From an archaeon (GTDB taxonomy: Archaea; Nanobdellota; Nanobdellia; Woesearchaeales; GW2011-AR15), in NCBI GenBank assembly GCA_018657065.1, contig JABHXU010000025.1, positions 1-64,000 on the forward strand: DNA of 64,000 nucleotides. The letters are read 5' to 3'. Positions within the stretch are counted from its first letter, which is position 1. Each line of letters begins with the position of its first letter. Both the position numbers and the translations under genes were made by a program. Below the pieces are notes generated by a model. That model ran no database searches. It was given only the letters and a program-made list of their open reading frames with translations, and was not told the origin of the DNA. Below are positions 27,567 to 36,561 of this stretch, piece after piece.

Positions 27567-27866
27567 ATGTATATTCAACCTTTAGAACAATTATATCATA
27601 CTGCGACTTATGCGTACCTCAATGTAGCAAATAATTTACATATAGATCCATTAATTCTTTCACAAAATCTTGCACCACAATATCAAGAACCATCTGGACT
27701 GAGTCCTTTGGAAATAGCATTAGGTATTGGTGGAGGAGTGGCTGGTATAGCTTTTATTATTGGTGGACTTGCAACAAAAGGAAGAGAAAATCTTGCTAAT
27801 CCAAAAAGAATCACAGATCAATATGGTGATCGTATTAATAAACCTAAAAAGCCAAATCAACCCTAA
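27567..27866 (+). CDS. Small single-helix membrane protein
   Basis: 99 aa with a Gly-rich transmembrane helix (about 51-70, IALGIGGGVAGIAFIIGGLA), an outside N-terminus with few charges and a basic Pro-rich cytoplasmic tail ending NKPKKPNQP. No family is recognised. The 80-base gap after ahcY is AT-rich with TATA-like sequence, so it probably has its own promoter. Confidence 0.5.
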   Translation: MYIQPLEQLYHTATYAYLNVANNLHIDPLILSQNLAPQYQEPSGLSPLEIALGIGGGVAGIAFIIGGLATKGRENLANPKRITDQYGDRINKPKKPNQP

Positions 27867-27871
27867 TTTTT

Positions 27872-28234
27872 TTATCCAGCTCTGCTTCCATTAGGTATTG
27901 GTTTTTCTGGTGTAGCTAAAACAGGGATAATTTTATCTGAATATCCAATATCAAAAAGCATACCTTCTGATAATTCACCCATCATTTTTCTAGGTTCAAG
28001 ATTTACAACAAAAAGTGCTTGTTTACCTTCAACTTCTTTAGGATCTTGTCTTTCTTTTTTCATGCCAACAATAATGTTTCTTTTGTGATCTCCTAAATTA
28101 ACAATTAATTTTACTAATTTGTCAGAGTCTTTCATATCCTCAACTTTTTCTATAGTACCTATTCTAATATCAATTTTATCAAGATCACCAAAATTTATAG
28201 TTGGTTTAATTGGTGCTATTTTTATTTTTTCCAT
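27872..28234 (-). CDS. tRNA-binding OB-fold domain protein (EMAP-II/Trbp111/MetRS-beta type)
   Basis: 120 aa, a free-standing tRNA-binding OB fold. The diagnostic run is FGDLDKIDIRIGTIEKVEDM, then KLVKLIVNLGDHKRNIIVGM, VVNLEPRKMMGELSEGMLFDIG. Related domains form the C-terminus of MetRS or a separate tRNA-binding subunit that holds tRNA for aminoacylation. A MetRS partner is not in the window. The frame opens at 28249 (ATG), but the second ATG at 28234 begins the conserved region and gives normal length. Confidence 0.85.
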   Translation of the reverse strand: MEKIKIAPIKPTINFGDLDKIDIRIGTIEKVEDMKDSDKLVKLIVNLGDHKRNIIVGMKKERQDPKEVEGKQALFVVNLEPRKMMGELSEGMLFDIGYSDKIIPVLATPEKPIPNGSRAG

Positions 28235-28282
28235 AATTTGTATTAACATAGAGAAGTATTTAATTTTTTCTTGATTTAATAA

Positions 28283-28750
28283 TTAAAACCATCTAGGAAC
28301 TTCTTCTAAAAATCTTTCATATGATTTTCCATATTTTTTTTTGAGTTCAGGTTCTTCAACATACACTAAGAATAAATGCATTGAAACAAAAAATAAAAGT
28401 GCATATGCAAGTAGAAGAAGATGTCCATTTAGAAAAAATATTCCTACAATTACTAATGAGTTTGAAATATACATTGGATTTCGAGTATATTTGAATATAC
28501 CTTGTCTAACTAATTTTTTTGTGGTTTCAGTTATTGAAGGTGTTCCTTTTCCATATTTTTTAAACATAAATGTCATGTGTAAAATTATTCCTAAAGAAAC
28601 TCCAATAATGATATACCCAATTATTTTATAAACTATGTCAGAAAAAACAGGAAGAGCGTAAAATAAATTTAAGAGAATAGTATATTTAGGAATAAAGAAC
28701 CAAAAAAAGAAGATAAAACTTATAACAAAAATAATTGATTTTAATTTCAT
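28283..28750 (-). CDS. Isoprenylcysteine carboxyl methyltransferase-family protein
   Basis: 155 aa with four membrane helices and the ICMT/PEMT signature near the C-terminus: GIFKYTRNPMYISNSL for SAM binding, then VYVEEPELKKKYGKSYERFLEEVPRWF. Bacterial and archaeal members methylate lipids or small hydrophobic substrates at the membrane with SAM; the natural substrate here is unknown. It follows the tRNA-binding protein and TrmB-like regulator genes with ordinary gaps. Confidence 0.82.
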   Translation of the reverse strand: MKLKSIIFVISFIFFFWFFIPKYTILLNLFYALPVFSDIVYKIIGYIIIGVSLGIILHMTFMFKKYGKGTPSITETTKKLVRQGIFKYTRNPMYISNSLVIVGIFFLNGHLLLLAYALLFFVSMHLFLVYVEEPELKKKYGKSYERFLEEVPRWF

Positions 28751-28769
28751 ACAATAACTTTTGCAGTTA

Positions 28770-29534
28770 TTATTTAATAATTTTACTTTGTTTCCATATA
28801 TTCATAAAATAATTTCTTAAAATATTAGCTAAATGTGGTGATTCTGCCCATAGTGTGATATAATCTTCATCATTATATACTTCAGGTTCTCCAAAAGTAA
28901 TTCTGACTGTATTTTTGTCAAAAACACTTAGTCTTGTTCCTATTGGTCCAAATTTAGATTCATTGTATTCTCGAATTTCTACTCCAATATCAATCCACTT
29001 TTTTACATGTGTATTTTCTTTAGTATTAGGAACAAGCATTTTTGCTTTTAAGCCATTAGAAATTGAGTTTTTCATATTTCTTAAATTAACAGGATTTGAA
29101 ATACTTAATCGATTAATTGATAAAATTTCTTTTTTGCATAATTTATTTTGAGCAGACATTTTTTGAATTATAGCTTTTTTACTTCTAATGATCCAAAATA
29201 TTTCTTTAAATTCAGTGAGTTTAGGTTTATTACTTTCTTCAATGAATTTCCCTAAATTTTTTTCTAATAGATTAATTGACTTTTTTCTTTGACTTACTTC
29301 TTCTTTTAATTGATTGATATCTAGTATTTTGAATTTCTTTGGGCTTACAGGTAAAGAAACAATTTTTTTGTTTTTTTCTAATTTGTTTAACATTTCATAT
29401 GTTTTATTTCTTGGTAGTTTACTATAGTTTGAAATTTCTTTTGCACCACTGGGTCCAAGTTCAGATAAAGCAAGATAGACACGAGCTTCATACTCTGTAA
29501 ATCCTAGATTTTTTAGCAAATTAAGGGAGTCCAT
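28770..29534 (-). CDS. TrmB-family transcriptional regulator
   Basis: 254 aa. The N-terminal winged HTH (about 1-70) opens with LKNLGFTEYEARVYLALSEL and RNKTYEMLNKLE, the signature of the TrmB family. A coiled-coil linker (about 78-105) leads to a C-terminal sensor domain that ends IWKQSKIIK. Founding members sense sugars and control sugar transport in Thermococcales; the ligand here is unknown. It stands just upstream of the methyltransferase on the same strand, 19 bases apart, so they may be cotranscribed. Confidence 0.88.
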   Translation of the reverse strand: MDSLNLLKNLGFTEYEARVYLALSELGPSGAKEISNYSKLPRNKTYEMLNKLEKNKKIVSLPVSPKKFKILDINQLKEEVSQRKKSINLLEKNLGKFIEESNKPKLTEFKEIFWIIRSKKAIIQKMSAQNKLCKKEILSINRLSISNPVNLRNMKNSISNGLKAKMLVPNTKENTHVKKWIDIGVEIREYNESKFGPIGTRLSVFDKNTVRITFGEPEVYNDEDYITLWAESPHLANILRNYFMNIWKQSKIIK

Positions 29535-29630
29535 ATTAAATTTGAAAGAAGACCTTATATTTAAAACTGTAATTTTTGTCCCCTCTATGAGTCCTATACT
29601 TTTATTTTTATTAATATACTAACAAAAGTT

Positions 29631-30194
29631 ATGAATTTTAAATTAAGGAGATTAAAGCACCTAAAAAAAGAATTATTAACTAAATTGGCTGTACTTATTA
29701 TTCTAGTGTATATAATTGTTTTAGTGTTTTTATTATATCGTCCCTTTTTCATATTCTTTTTTTTATTGTTTTTAGCTTCTATTTCAAGAATGTATAACCA
29801 TATCTATTGGTTACCTCAATTAGGTTTTGAATTATATTCAACAGCTACTATTTTAACAGGACTTTTACTTGGTCCTTGGTTAGGATTACTTCAAGGAATA
29901 TTGTCACAATTTTTTGCATATTTTTTTTCAGGAAAAATTAAACATTATGCATTGATAGGTATAATTTCTTGGGCAATAATTGGTTTTATTTGTGGTTTAA
30001 TTAGAAATTTAAACATTAGTGTGACAAAAATTGGAATTTTTTTTATAGTGTTATATGAAGGCATTACCACACCGTTATTTAGACTATCAGGCGTACGAAC
30101 ATTTTCAGCAATATTCCATTTAATAACACACATAATCATTGGAATCTTTTTATTTTCAACATTAGCTCCAATACTTTACAATATATTAAGGTGA
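29631..30194 (+). CDS. Six-helix membrane protein, possibly ECF-type substrate-binding component
   Basis: 187 aa with about six helices. The stretch STATILTGLLLGPWLGLLQGILSQFF (too long for a single helix; residues about 66-90) has the Gly-rich small-residue pattern of ECF-transporter S components, which capture vitamins or metal ions for a shared ATPase. No ATPase is near, so the assignment is tentative. Its TGA stop sits in the AAGGTGA that serves as the Shine-Dalgarno of the following MazG-like gene, so they are one operon. Confidence 0.5.
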   Translation: MNFKLRRLKHLKKELLTKLAVLIILVYIIVLVFLLYRPFFIFFFLLFLASISRMYNHIYWLPQLGFELYSTATILTGLLLGPWLGLLQGILSQFFAYFFSGKIKHYALIGIISWAIIGFICGLIRNLNISVTKIGIFFIVLYEGITTPLFRLSGVRTFSAIFHLITHIIIGIFLFSTLAPILYNILR

Positions 30195-30198
30195 TAAA

Positions 30199-30492
30199 AT
30201 GAAAAAATTAGTAAGAGATAAAATAATTCAAATCATTAAACAAGATGGCAAAAAGCCAAATTATTATGTGGCTGAAAACAACGAGTATTTTAAAAGACTT
30301 AAAGAAAAGTTACTAGAAGAAGTTAATGAATATTTAGAAGAAAATAATTTTGAAGAACTTGTTGATATAATTGAAATTGTCTATGCTTTAGCAAAGTTTC
30401 AAAATTTTAATAATTTAGAAGAAATGAGAATAGAAAAACAAAACAAAAGAGGATCATTTAATAATAAACATATATTGGTGATAGAAAAATGA
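30199..30492 (+). CDS. MazG-like/phosphoribosyl-ATP pyrophosphohydrolase-type nucleotide pyrophosphatase
   Basis: 97 aa, one all-alpha NTP-PPase domain. It has KLVRDKIIQII at the N-terminus, the metal-binding EE-x-x-E (KLLEEVNEYLEE) and the partner EELVDIIEIVYALAK, ending EKQNKRGSF. Such small house-cleaning enzymes remove non-canonical NTPs; the related HisE acts in histidine synthesis, but no his genes are near. It is coupled to the NUDIX gene through a 4-base ATGA overlap, and both may sanitise nucleotides. Confidence 0.85.
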   Translation: MKKLVRDKIIQIIKQDGKKPNYYVAENNEYFKRLKEKLLEEVNEYLEENNFEELVDIIEIVYALAKFQNFNNLEEMRIEKQNKRGSFNNKHILVIEK

Positions 30493-30893
30493 AAGAATTT
30501 CAAATTGGAGTTAAAGCACTTATAGTTGATAATGGAAATATTCTTCTTATGAAAAGATCAAAAAAATATCATGGAGCAAGTTTAGAAGGTGTTTTAGATA
30601 TACCTGGAGGACGAATTAATTTTGGTGAAGAACCAATAGATGGACTTAGAAGAGAAATTAAAGAAGAAACAGGAATGGAGCTTGATAATATAAAAAGAAT
30701 ATTAGATGCGTCTACAATTTTTAAAGATGAAAAAAGACATATAGTTAGAATTACATATTTATGCAGTGTAAAAGATACAAATGTAGTTATGAGTGAAGAA
30801 CATACAGAAATACAATGGACACCACTTGAAAAAATAGATTTTGAATTTAAAGATAAATTAATTGGAAAATGTGTGAAACTTATTTCAACCTAA
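30489..30893 (+). CDS. NUDIX hydrolase
   Basis: 134 aa with a complete Nudix box: GGRINFGEEPIDGLRREIKEETGM (G-x5-E-x7-RE-U-x-EE-x-G-U; residues about 43-66) and a conserved VKALIVDNGNILLMKRS strand pair. It cleaves nucleoside diphosphate linked to some group X, releasing NMP. The neighbouring MazG-like enzyme suggests a nucleotide-cleansing pair. The last 14 bases overlap the end of the convergent Cys-rich gene. Confidence 0.9.
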   Translation: MKEFQIGVKALIVDNGNILLMKRSKKYHGASLEGVLDIPGGRINFGEEPIDGLRREIKEETGMELDNIKRILDASTIFKDEKRHIVRITYLCSVKDTNVVMSEEHTEIQWTPLEKIDFEFKDKLIGKCVKLIST

Positions 30894-33800
30894 GCCGTTT
30901 AATAATCCATTCTTTATCTTCAGCAGTCATACCTAATTTATCCATATAATTTTGAGCTTGGAGTTTGGATTTAAAATTCATGTCTTTAATTCTTTTTAGA
31001 TAATTTTCTCTTTTTTTCTCAATAAAATCTGAAATATATTCCTGTTCTGTTTTAGGTTTTTGTCCTTCTTTAGAATCAGAGGTTTTTTGAGTTAATGTTA
31101 TACTACCTACAGCTATAGCAATTAAAATTATTGGTAAAACGATTCTTTTGAAAAGGCTTTTTTTTGGTTTTAAATCAAGCATTTGAGCGACAGGTAATCC
31201 TTTGACTTTTTCTAAACATTGTTCTGAAATTTTTCCTTTTACTTTATATTCAATGTTAATATTTGTTGGTTCAGTAAAATGCCAAGCAATAATTGGATCA
31301 TCTTCAATGATTACATAATCCTCATTTGCGAACTCAATTTCTTTTACATGTGTTGCTAAACATTTAGGAATAAATAAAGTATATTCCATATCTTTAATTG
31401 TTTCATTACTTGTGATTTTATTTTGAAGTTTTGTACTTCCACTTTGAAATTGATAAGAGATTTCTTGTTCAATTTTATTAACACTTTCTTTAGCAACTTT
31501 AATATCTTCATCACTTAAATCAATACTTTTAGCAATTTCTGTTACTTCATATTCTTCAACAGTAATATCTACTTCTGCAATTTCAGAACATTCAGCATTA
31601 CAATTTGTGAATTCGCCTCGAACACAATATTTTTCACCTGGACAAGTCCCAATAAAACATTCTTCAATTATTTCTTCATCTACTTTTCCATCACAGTCAT
31701 TGTCTAATCCATCGCAAAATTCTGGAACAGAATCATATGGTGTAACACATTCACTCCATCGTCCACTGTCTAGACAAGTTTTAACTCCTTTAATACATTG
31801 ACCTGTTTCTGTACCACATTCTTGTTTATCACCAATTTTACAGTCACATTCCTCATCTATTTCTCCATCACAATCATTATCAATATTGTCACAATGAAAT
31901 TCTTCTTCAGATGAAATAAAAGTATCGGGGAAATTACAGGTAAAATTTTGAGACATAGAATCACAAATAGCTCTAATATCTTTACATACACCTGAGTTTT
32001 CAATTTTTGAATTTAATTCAGAACATAAGGGTGTTTCTTGAACTAAGATGTCATCAACTATATCATTACAATCATTATCCTTATTATCACAAATTTCAAT
32101 ATTTCTAGGAAATCTGCTTCTATCCTCATCATCACAATCTAATGAATTATTTACATAGCTTTCAGGAGCAAAAGAAAAATATCCACTATTTTGAGAACCA
32201 AATCCGTCACCATCTAAATCTAGAAAATAAACTTCTTCAATTAAACAATTGCTACATAAATCACCATCAAGGCTATTTTCATCATCACATTCTTCATCAT
32301 GCCATTCTTGGATCTTTCCATCACCACAATAGGTACAATCATTTCTACATAAATCATTGTTATCAGAATTTCCATCATCACATTCTTCAGTTCCTTGTAT
32401 TTCCCCATCCCCACATCCAAGACTAATTCCTGAAGCAATTATACAATTAGTACTACAGTAAGTACATTCTTCACCATATTCACATGCAATTGAATCCTCT
32501 GGATCAATATTCAAAGGTCCATCATCACATTCTTCATTAGGTTCTAGAACTCCATTTCCACAAACAGTGTTTAATATACATCCACAATTAATACAATTAT
32601 AATATTGATCACAATTAATACCTGCACTAGGTTCACAACTTTCAGTATTTTGTTGAATACTATCACCACAATATTCTTCTTTGCAAGTAGAACTACACCC
32701 ATCGTTATTATATGGATTTCCATCATCACATTCTTCATAGTTACTTTGTGTAGTTCCATCTCCACAAGTACCACCATTTTGAGTAGCTGTTTTACACAAT
32801 AAGGAACAATAATTACAAACGTTATTGTAAGCACAGTTTGGATCATTTGTATTACTAGTTCCATCATCACATTCTTCATAATTAATTTGAATAGTCCCAT
32901 CCCCACAATAATCTCCTACAACAGTTTGATCATCGCAAGATAAGTCACAATAAGAACATGTTTGATCATATGAACAAGATACAGAATTTACATTGTTAGA
33001 TCCCTCATCACAACCTTCATATTTTCCTTCACTATTTGGGCTTTGAACTGAAGAGTCCCCACAATAAGTTAAGACACAAGAATTTGAACATCCGTCAAAA
33101 TTGTTTCCATTACCATCATCACATTCCTCATAAGCGCTTTGTTTAGATCCATCCCCACAATAGTCTCCTACGGCAGTTTGATCATCACAATCTAAGTCAC
33201 AATAAGAGCAAGTTTGTTCATAAGGACATGAAAATGAATTAGTATTGTCTGGTCCATTATCACAATCCTCACTCCCTTCGACAACATCATTTCCACATAT
33301 TTCTGATTCAATTGGGTCTTCTTCACCTGTAGGAGAAACCATTCCATGAACCAGAGCATCTCTAGCAAAAAAAGCATTTTTACCTGATACAACTAGATTG
33401 TAAAGAATTTTTGACGAAGAGATTTGATCTAAATCATCAATATTGTAATATTGTAAATTAATTCCATCTCTTATATCATCATGTTTATTTAAACTAAGAA
33501 TTGTAGATAGTCCAAAATATGATTCATATCCATTATAATTATAAGCTGCCCAGTTATAACTAGGTCTTCTATAAATTGGTTGTTCTTTTCCAATTAATAA
33601 TTGTCTATTATTTGAATTATCTCGTTCACCAAAAATTAATCGTATATAACTACCTGTTTTTTTGTAGATTTTCTCAATAGTATAAATTTGTCTAGGAAGT
33701 CCTATCGTTACATCCCAACCAACAATTTTATCTCCTACTTTTAGATTTTTGATAGATTTATATTCAATACTTTGTCCATCTGCATTTGGATGGTGAATTA

Positions 33801-34035
33801 AAATAGGTGTATTTTCTTCAAAACCTCCAAACATTTCTCCTTCAGTTTGACATGAACTACTACAACCATCATTATTTTGAGTATTTCCGTCTTCACAAGT
33901 TTCAGAATCATCAACAAAGTTATTACCACAAACAATATTACCACTTTGAGAAATAACAAAAGAAGAAAAAGTTAAGATTATAAGAGTTACTGATAAAATT
34001 AATATAAACCTTTTTTTAAAACCTGATTCAACCAT
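30880..34035 (-). CDS. Cys-rich surface protein with degenerate Hint domain and MopE-like repeats
   Basis: 1051 aa. Signal peptide about 8-30. A Hint (hedgehog/intein) fold lies at about 66-232: GGFEENTPIL, KNLKVGDKIVGWD, then the ending LYNLVVSGKNAFFARDALVHG. Its catalytic Cys is replaced by Gly71, the block-B His by Gln (GKEQP) and the terminal HN by HG, so it looks inactive. Myxococcus-type Cys repeats (CGDG...EECDDGN...DGCS) flank it and run to about 600, followed by MopE-like metal-binding DNDCDG units (about 610-800) and a beta-rich region. One transmembrane helix (about 960-985) and a 65-residue charged cytoplasmic tail end the protein. A TATA box lies about 45-55 bases upstream. Confidence 0.82.
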   Translation of the reverse strand: MVESGFKKRFILILSVTLIILTFSSFVISQSGNIVCGNNFVDDSETCEDGNTQNNDGCSSSCQTEGEMFGGFEENTPILIHHPNADGQSIEYKSIKNLKVGDKIVGWDVTIGLPRQIYTIEKIYKKTGSYIRLIFGERDNSNNRQLLIGKEQPIYRRPSYNWAAYNYNGYESYFGLSTILSLNKHDDIRDGINLQYYNIDDLDQISSSKILYNLVVSGKNAFFARDALVHGMVSPTGEEDPIESEICGNDVVEGSEDCDNGPDNTNSFSCPYEQTCSYCDLDCDDQTAVGDYCGDGSKQSAYEECDDGNGNNFDGCSNSCVLTYCGDSSVQSPNSEGKYEGCDEGSNNVNSVSCSYDQTCSYCDLSCDDQTVVGDYCGDGTIQINYEECDDGTSNTNDPNCAYNNVCNYCSLLCKTATQNGGTCGDGTTQSNYEECDDGNPYNNDGCSSTCKEEYCGDSIQQNTESCEPSAGINCDQYYNCINCGCILNTVCGNGVLEPNEECDDGPLNIDPEDSIACEYGEECTYCSTNCIIASGISLGCGDGEIQGTEECDDGNSDNNDLCRNDCTYCGDGKIQEWHDEECDDENSLDGDLCSNCLIEEVYFLDLDGDGFGSQNSGYFSFAPESYVNNSLDCDDEDRSRFPRNIEICDNKDNDCNDIVDDILVQETPLCSELNSKIENSGVCKDIRAICDSMSQNFTCNFPDTFISSEEEFHCDNIDNDCDGEIDEECDCKIGDKQECGTETGQCIKGVKTCLDSGRWSECVTPYDSVPEFCDGLDNDCDGKVDEEIIEECFIGTCPGEKYCVRGEFTNCNAECSEIAEVDITVEEYEVTEIAKSIDLSDEDIKVAKESVNKIEQEISYQFQSGSTKLQNKITSNETIKDMEYTLFIPKCLATHVKEIEFANEDYVIIEDDPIIAWHFTEPTNINIEYKVKGKISEQCLEKVKGLPVAQMLDLKPKKSLFKRIVLPIILIAIAVGSITLTQKTSDSKEGQKPKTEQEYISDFIEKKRENYLKRIKDMNFKSKLQAQNYMDKLGMTAEDKEWIIKRLRLK

Positions 34036-34137
34036 CTTTTTAATAATAACATAGGAAGTAGTTTTTTTAAATTTATCCCATATATTTAACTGAAACCAAA
34101 TAATATGAAAATAAAATTCATTTTCAAATATTCTGAT

Positions 34138-36474
34138 TTAATTAAATCCGAATAAATTTGTTTGTTTGGTATTTTTTAATAAATCATCAAATTGTGTGTC
34201 ATAAAATACTAAGACAGAATCAGCAATGGGTTTAATTTGTTTTTCAATATAATGTGCATAATCTAATTCATTTTCAATTTTTTGAACAGCTTCAGGTCCT
34301 TTAGTTGTCATAACATACGCAATAATTGAACTTGTTATTTTATCAAGTTTTCTAGCTGCTTTAACATGTGGTGGAGTGGTTTTAACATATTTGTCTAAGT
34401 CTTTTCTAATAGCTTTTCTGTAAATTAATAAATCATCAAATTTTCCTTTATTTAAGTCATTAACAAAATTTTTTATATAATCAACAATTTCTTTTTTATG
34501 AAAAACTCTATCAATTAACTCTAATTGAAATTTTTTTGAAACATCTGTCCAATCTCTTCTAACAAATTCTAAACCTGTGAAATCAATTTTTTCTTTTCCG
34601 TCTTTTATTAATAGACCAGCATATCTTTTTTTTGCACCAATTTCAGTTCCTCTAATTTTTGGCATCAAAAATCTAATATATATTTTTTCAAATTGTAATT
34701 CAACATAATTTTCTAAATTTAATCTACTTGTATATTTATTCCAGTATTCATTAATATAATCTTGAATTTTTAGAGCAATTTTTTCACCCTCTTCTGAACT
34801 CTTTGAATTAGTTTCAACAAAGATTGAATCTGTGTCACCATAGATTACACGATTACCTTTTTTTTCAACAATATCGGCGGTTGTTTTTACAATATATTGT
34901 CCAAAATGTGTAATTGCATTAGCCATATCAAGTGAATAAAACCTACAATTTGGATTTGCAAGCACTCCAAAGAAAGAATTCATGGTAATTTTTATTGCGT
35001 AACTTTTTTCAAGATTTTTTTCTTTTTTTGCTTGATCTCTAGCATCCCATAAATTTTTAAGAATTTTTGGAAGTATTCCTGATTTTCTTTTAAACATAGC
35101 ACCATTAGGAGACATTATAACTTCTTTTTCTTTGAACTTAGAATGTAATTCTTTAGGTACAAAGGATAATGGATCAATATTAAAAGTCCTCATAATACTA
35201 GGATAAATACTTTTGAAATCAAGAACAACTATATTATCATATATTCCAGGGATAGAGTTTTTAACATACCCTCCCTTGATTCTAGCAGTTCGTTCTTTAA
35301 ATTCACTTGTTTTACAAATATATCCTAATTTTTTAGTTTCTCTAATGTATAAATTATCTAAAGAAGCTATTGATGCTTTGACTCTATCAAGTTGCATTCC
35401 AGTAAGAAGAGATCTTTGGACAGTCATATCAATAATTCCTTTTTTATCTAGTATATCTATGACAAGTTTAGAATCTAATAAATTATAATCTGCAAGTTTT
35501 TGAGGATCTTCCTTAAACAACCTTTCAATTTCTGTTCCTTTATCTAAATCTTCAAAAATATTTAATTTTGAAGCACTAAGTATTTCTTCAGCAGCAGTTT
35601 GTAATTTATAATCTTTAAGTTTAATAAAAGATATTTTCAGAAGAGTCATAGCATCAAGTATTACTCTTCCAGGAACATTTGCAGTAGAATCTTTAAAAAA
35701 AGAACTATTAAATCTTAAATATCCAGGTTGACTTGATCTACCAATATTAAAAATAATATTATATTCATCAAATTTTTCTTTAATAATTTTTAAATCAAAA
35801 TCAATTAAATTCCAACCAGTAATTATGTCTGGATCATATTTATGTATAATCTCTTTAAACCTAACTAATAGAGATTTTTCATCTTCAAGAGATTCACAAT
35901 TTTCAAGTTTTTTGTTAGAAACAATTAGCACTTTTGAAAAATCTTTTGCATACATAGATATTGAAAATATATTTTTCATACTCATAGAAGTTTCAATATC
36001 GATAGCTAGAACCCGTAAATTTGGTTTGTAATAAATAGGATTTAATTCTGGTTCTTGATATACTCTATCAATATTTTCACTTTTTTTATAATCTCCCTTG
36101 ATTTCAATTGATCCTTTGATATCGTGATCCATTAAAAATCTATAAACAAATTTAATATCTGCTTCATATGAAAAAATATCATATTTATGAAATTCTTCTC
36201 GAAGCTTTGCCATTTCTTTAGGTTGAGCAAAAGTAACTCTACTTAATTTTTTTTCAAAGAAATTTTTCATCTTTGTGTCTTTCACACTATAATTAATTTC
36301 AGAATTAATTTCTTCAAGTTTTTTTACATCATCAGTTCGAATGTAAAAATAAGGTTTAAAATGATTAATTGTTAAGAATGATTCTCCATTTTCTAGTCTA
36401 CCATATAAATAAACATAAGCTTTTTCATTAATTACTCTATACGTCGGGTAGACAATGAATCCTTTCATAGTCAT
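34138..36474 (-). CDS. polB: DNA polymerase family B (replicative, with proofreading)
   Basis: 778 aa from the ATG at 36474. Exonuclease motifs are AIDIETSMS (ExoI), GWNLIDFD (ExoII) and YNLLDSKLVIDI (ExoIII). Polymerase motifs are DFKSIYPSIMR (A), KITMNSFFGVLAN (B) and YGDTDSIFVE (C), all intact. The C-terminus KQTNLFGFN fits a PIP box (Q-x-x-L-x-x-F) for binding PCNA. No intein interrupts it. The frame extends upstream to 36531, but those residues are not conserved and would overlap the divergent ABCE1 promoter. It is the chain-elongating or repair polymerase of the replisome. Confidence 0.95.
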   Translation of the reverse strand: MTMKGFIVYPTYRVINEKAYVYLYGRLENGESFLTINHFKPYFYIRTDDVKKLEEINSEINYSVKDTKMKNFFEKKLSRVTFAQPKEMAKLREEFHKYDIFSYEADIKFVYRFLMDHDIKGSIEIKGDYKKSENIDRVYQEPELNPIYYKPNLRVLAIDIETSMSMKNIFSISMYAKDFSKVLIVSNKKLENCESLEDEKSLLVRFKEIIHKYDPDIITGWNLIDFDLKIIKEKFDEYNIIFNIGRSSQPGYLRFNSSFFKDSTANVPGRVILDAMTLLKISFIKLKDYKLQTAAEEILSASKLNIFEDLDKGTEIERLFKEDPQKLADYNLLDSKLVIDILDKKGIIDMTVQRSLLTGMQLDRVKASIASLDNLYIRETKKLGYICKTSEFKERTARIKGGYVKNSIPGIYDNIVVLDFKSIYPSIMRTFNIDPLSFVPKELHSKFKEKEVIMSPNGAMFKRKSGILPKILKNLWDARDQAKKEKNLEKSYAIKITMNSFFGVLANPNCRFYSLDMANAITHFGQYIVKTTADIVEKKGNRVIYGDTDSIFVETNSKSSEEGEKIALKIQDYINEYWNKYTSRLNLENYVELQFEKIYIRFLMPKIRGTEIGAKKRYAGLLIKDGKEKIDFTGLEFVRRDWTDVSKKFQLELIDRVFHKKEIVDYIKNFVNDLNKGKFDDLLIYRKAIRKDLDKYVKTTPPHVKAARKLDKITSSIIAYVMTTKGPEAVQKIENELDYAHYIEKQIKPIADSVLVFYDTQFDDLLKNTKQTNLFGFN

Positions 36475-36561
36475 AAGTAAGGTTTGTGAATATTTAAAGA
36501 TAGTGTCAAAGTGTCTACTGACCAAATACATTTAAATAAATCTCTAAACTCTAAAAATACT

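Noticed and set aside
34138-36474. Intein in family-B DNA polymerase
   Set aside because: Motifs A, B and C follow at normal distances with no insertion.
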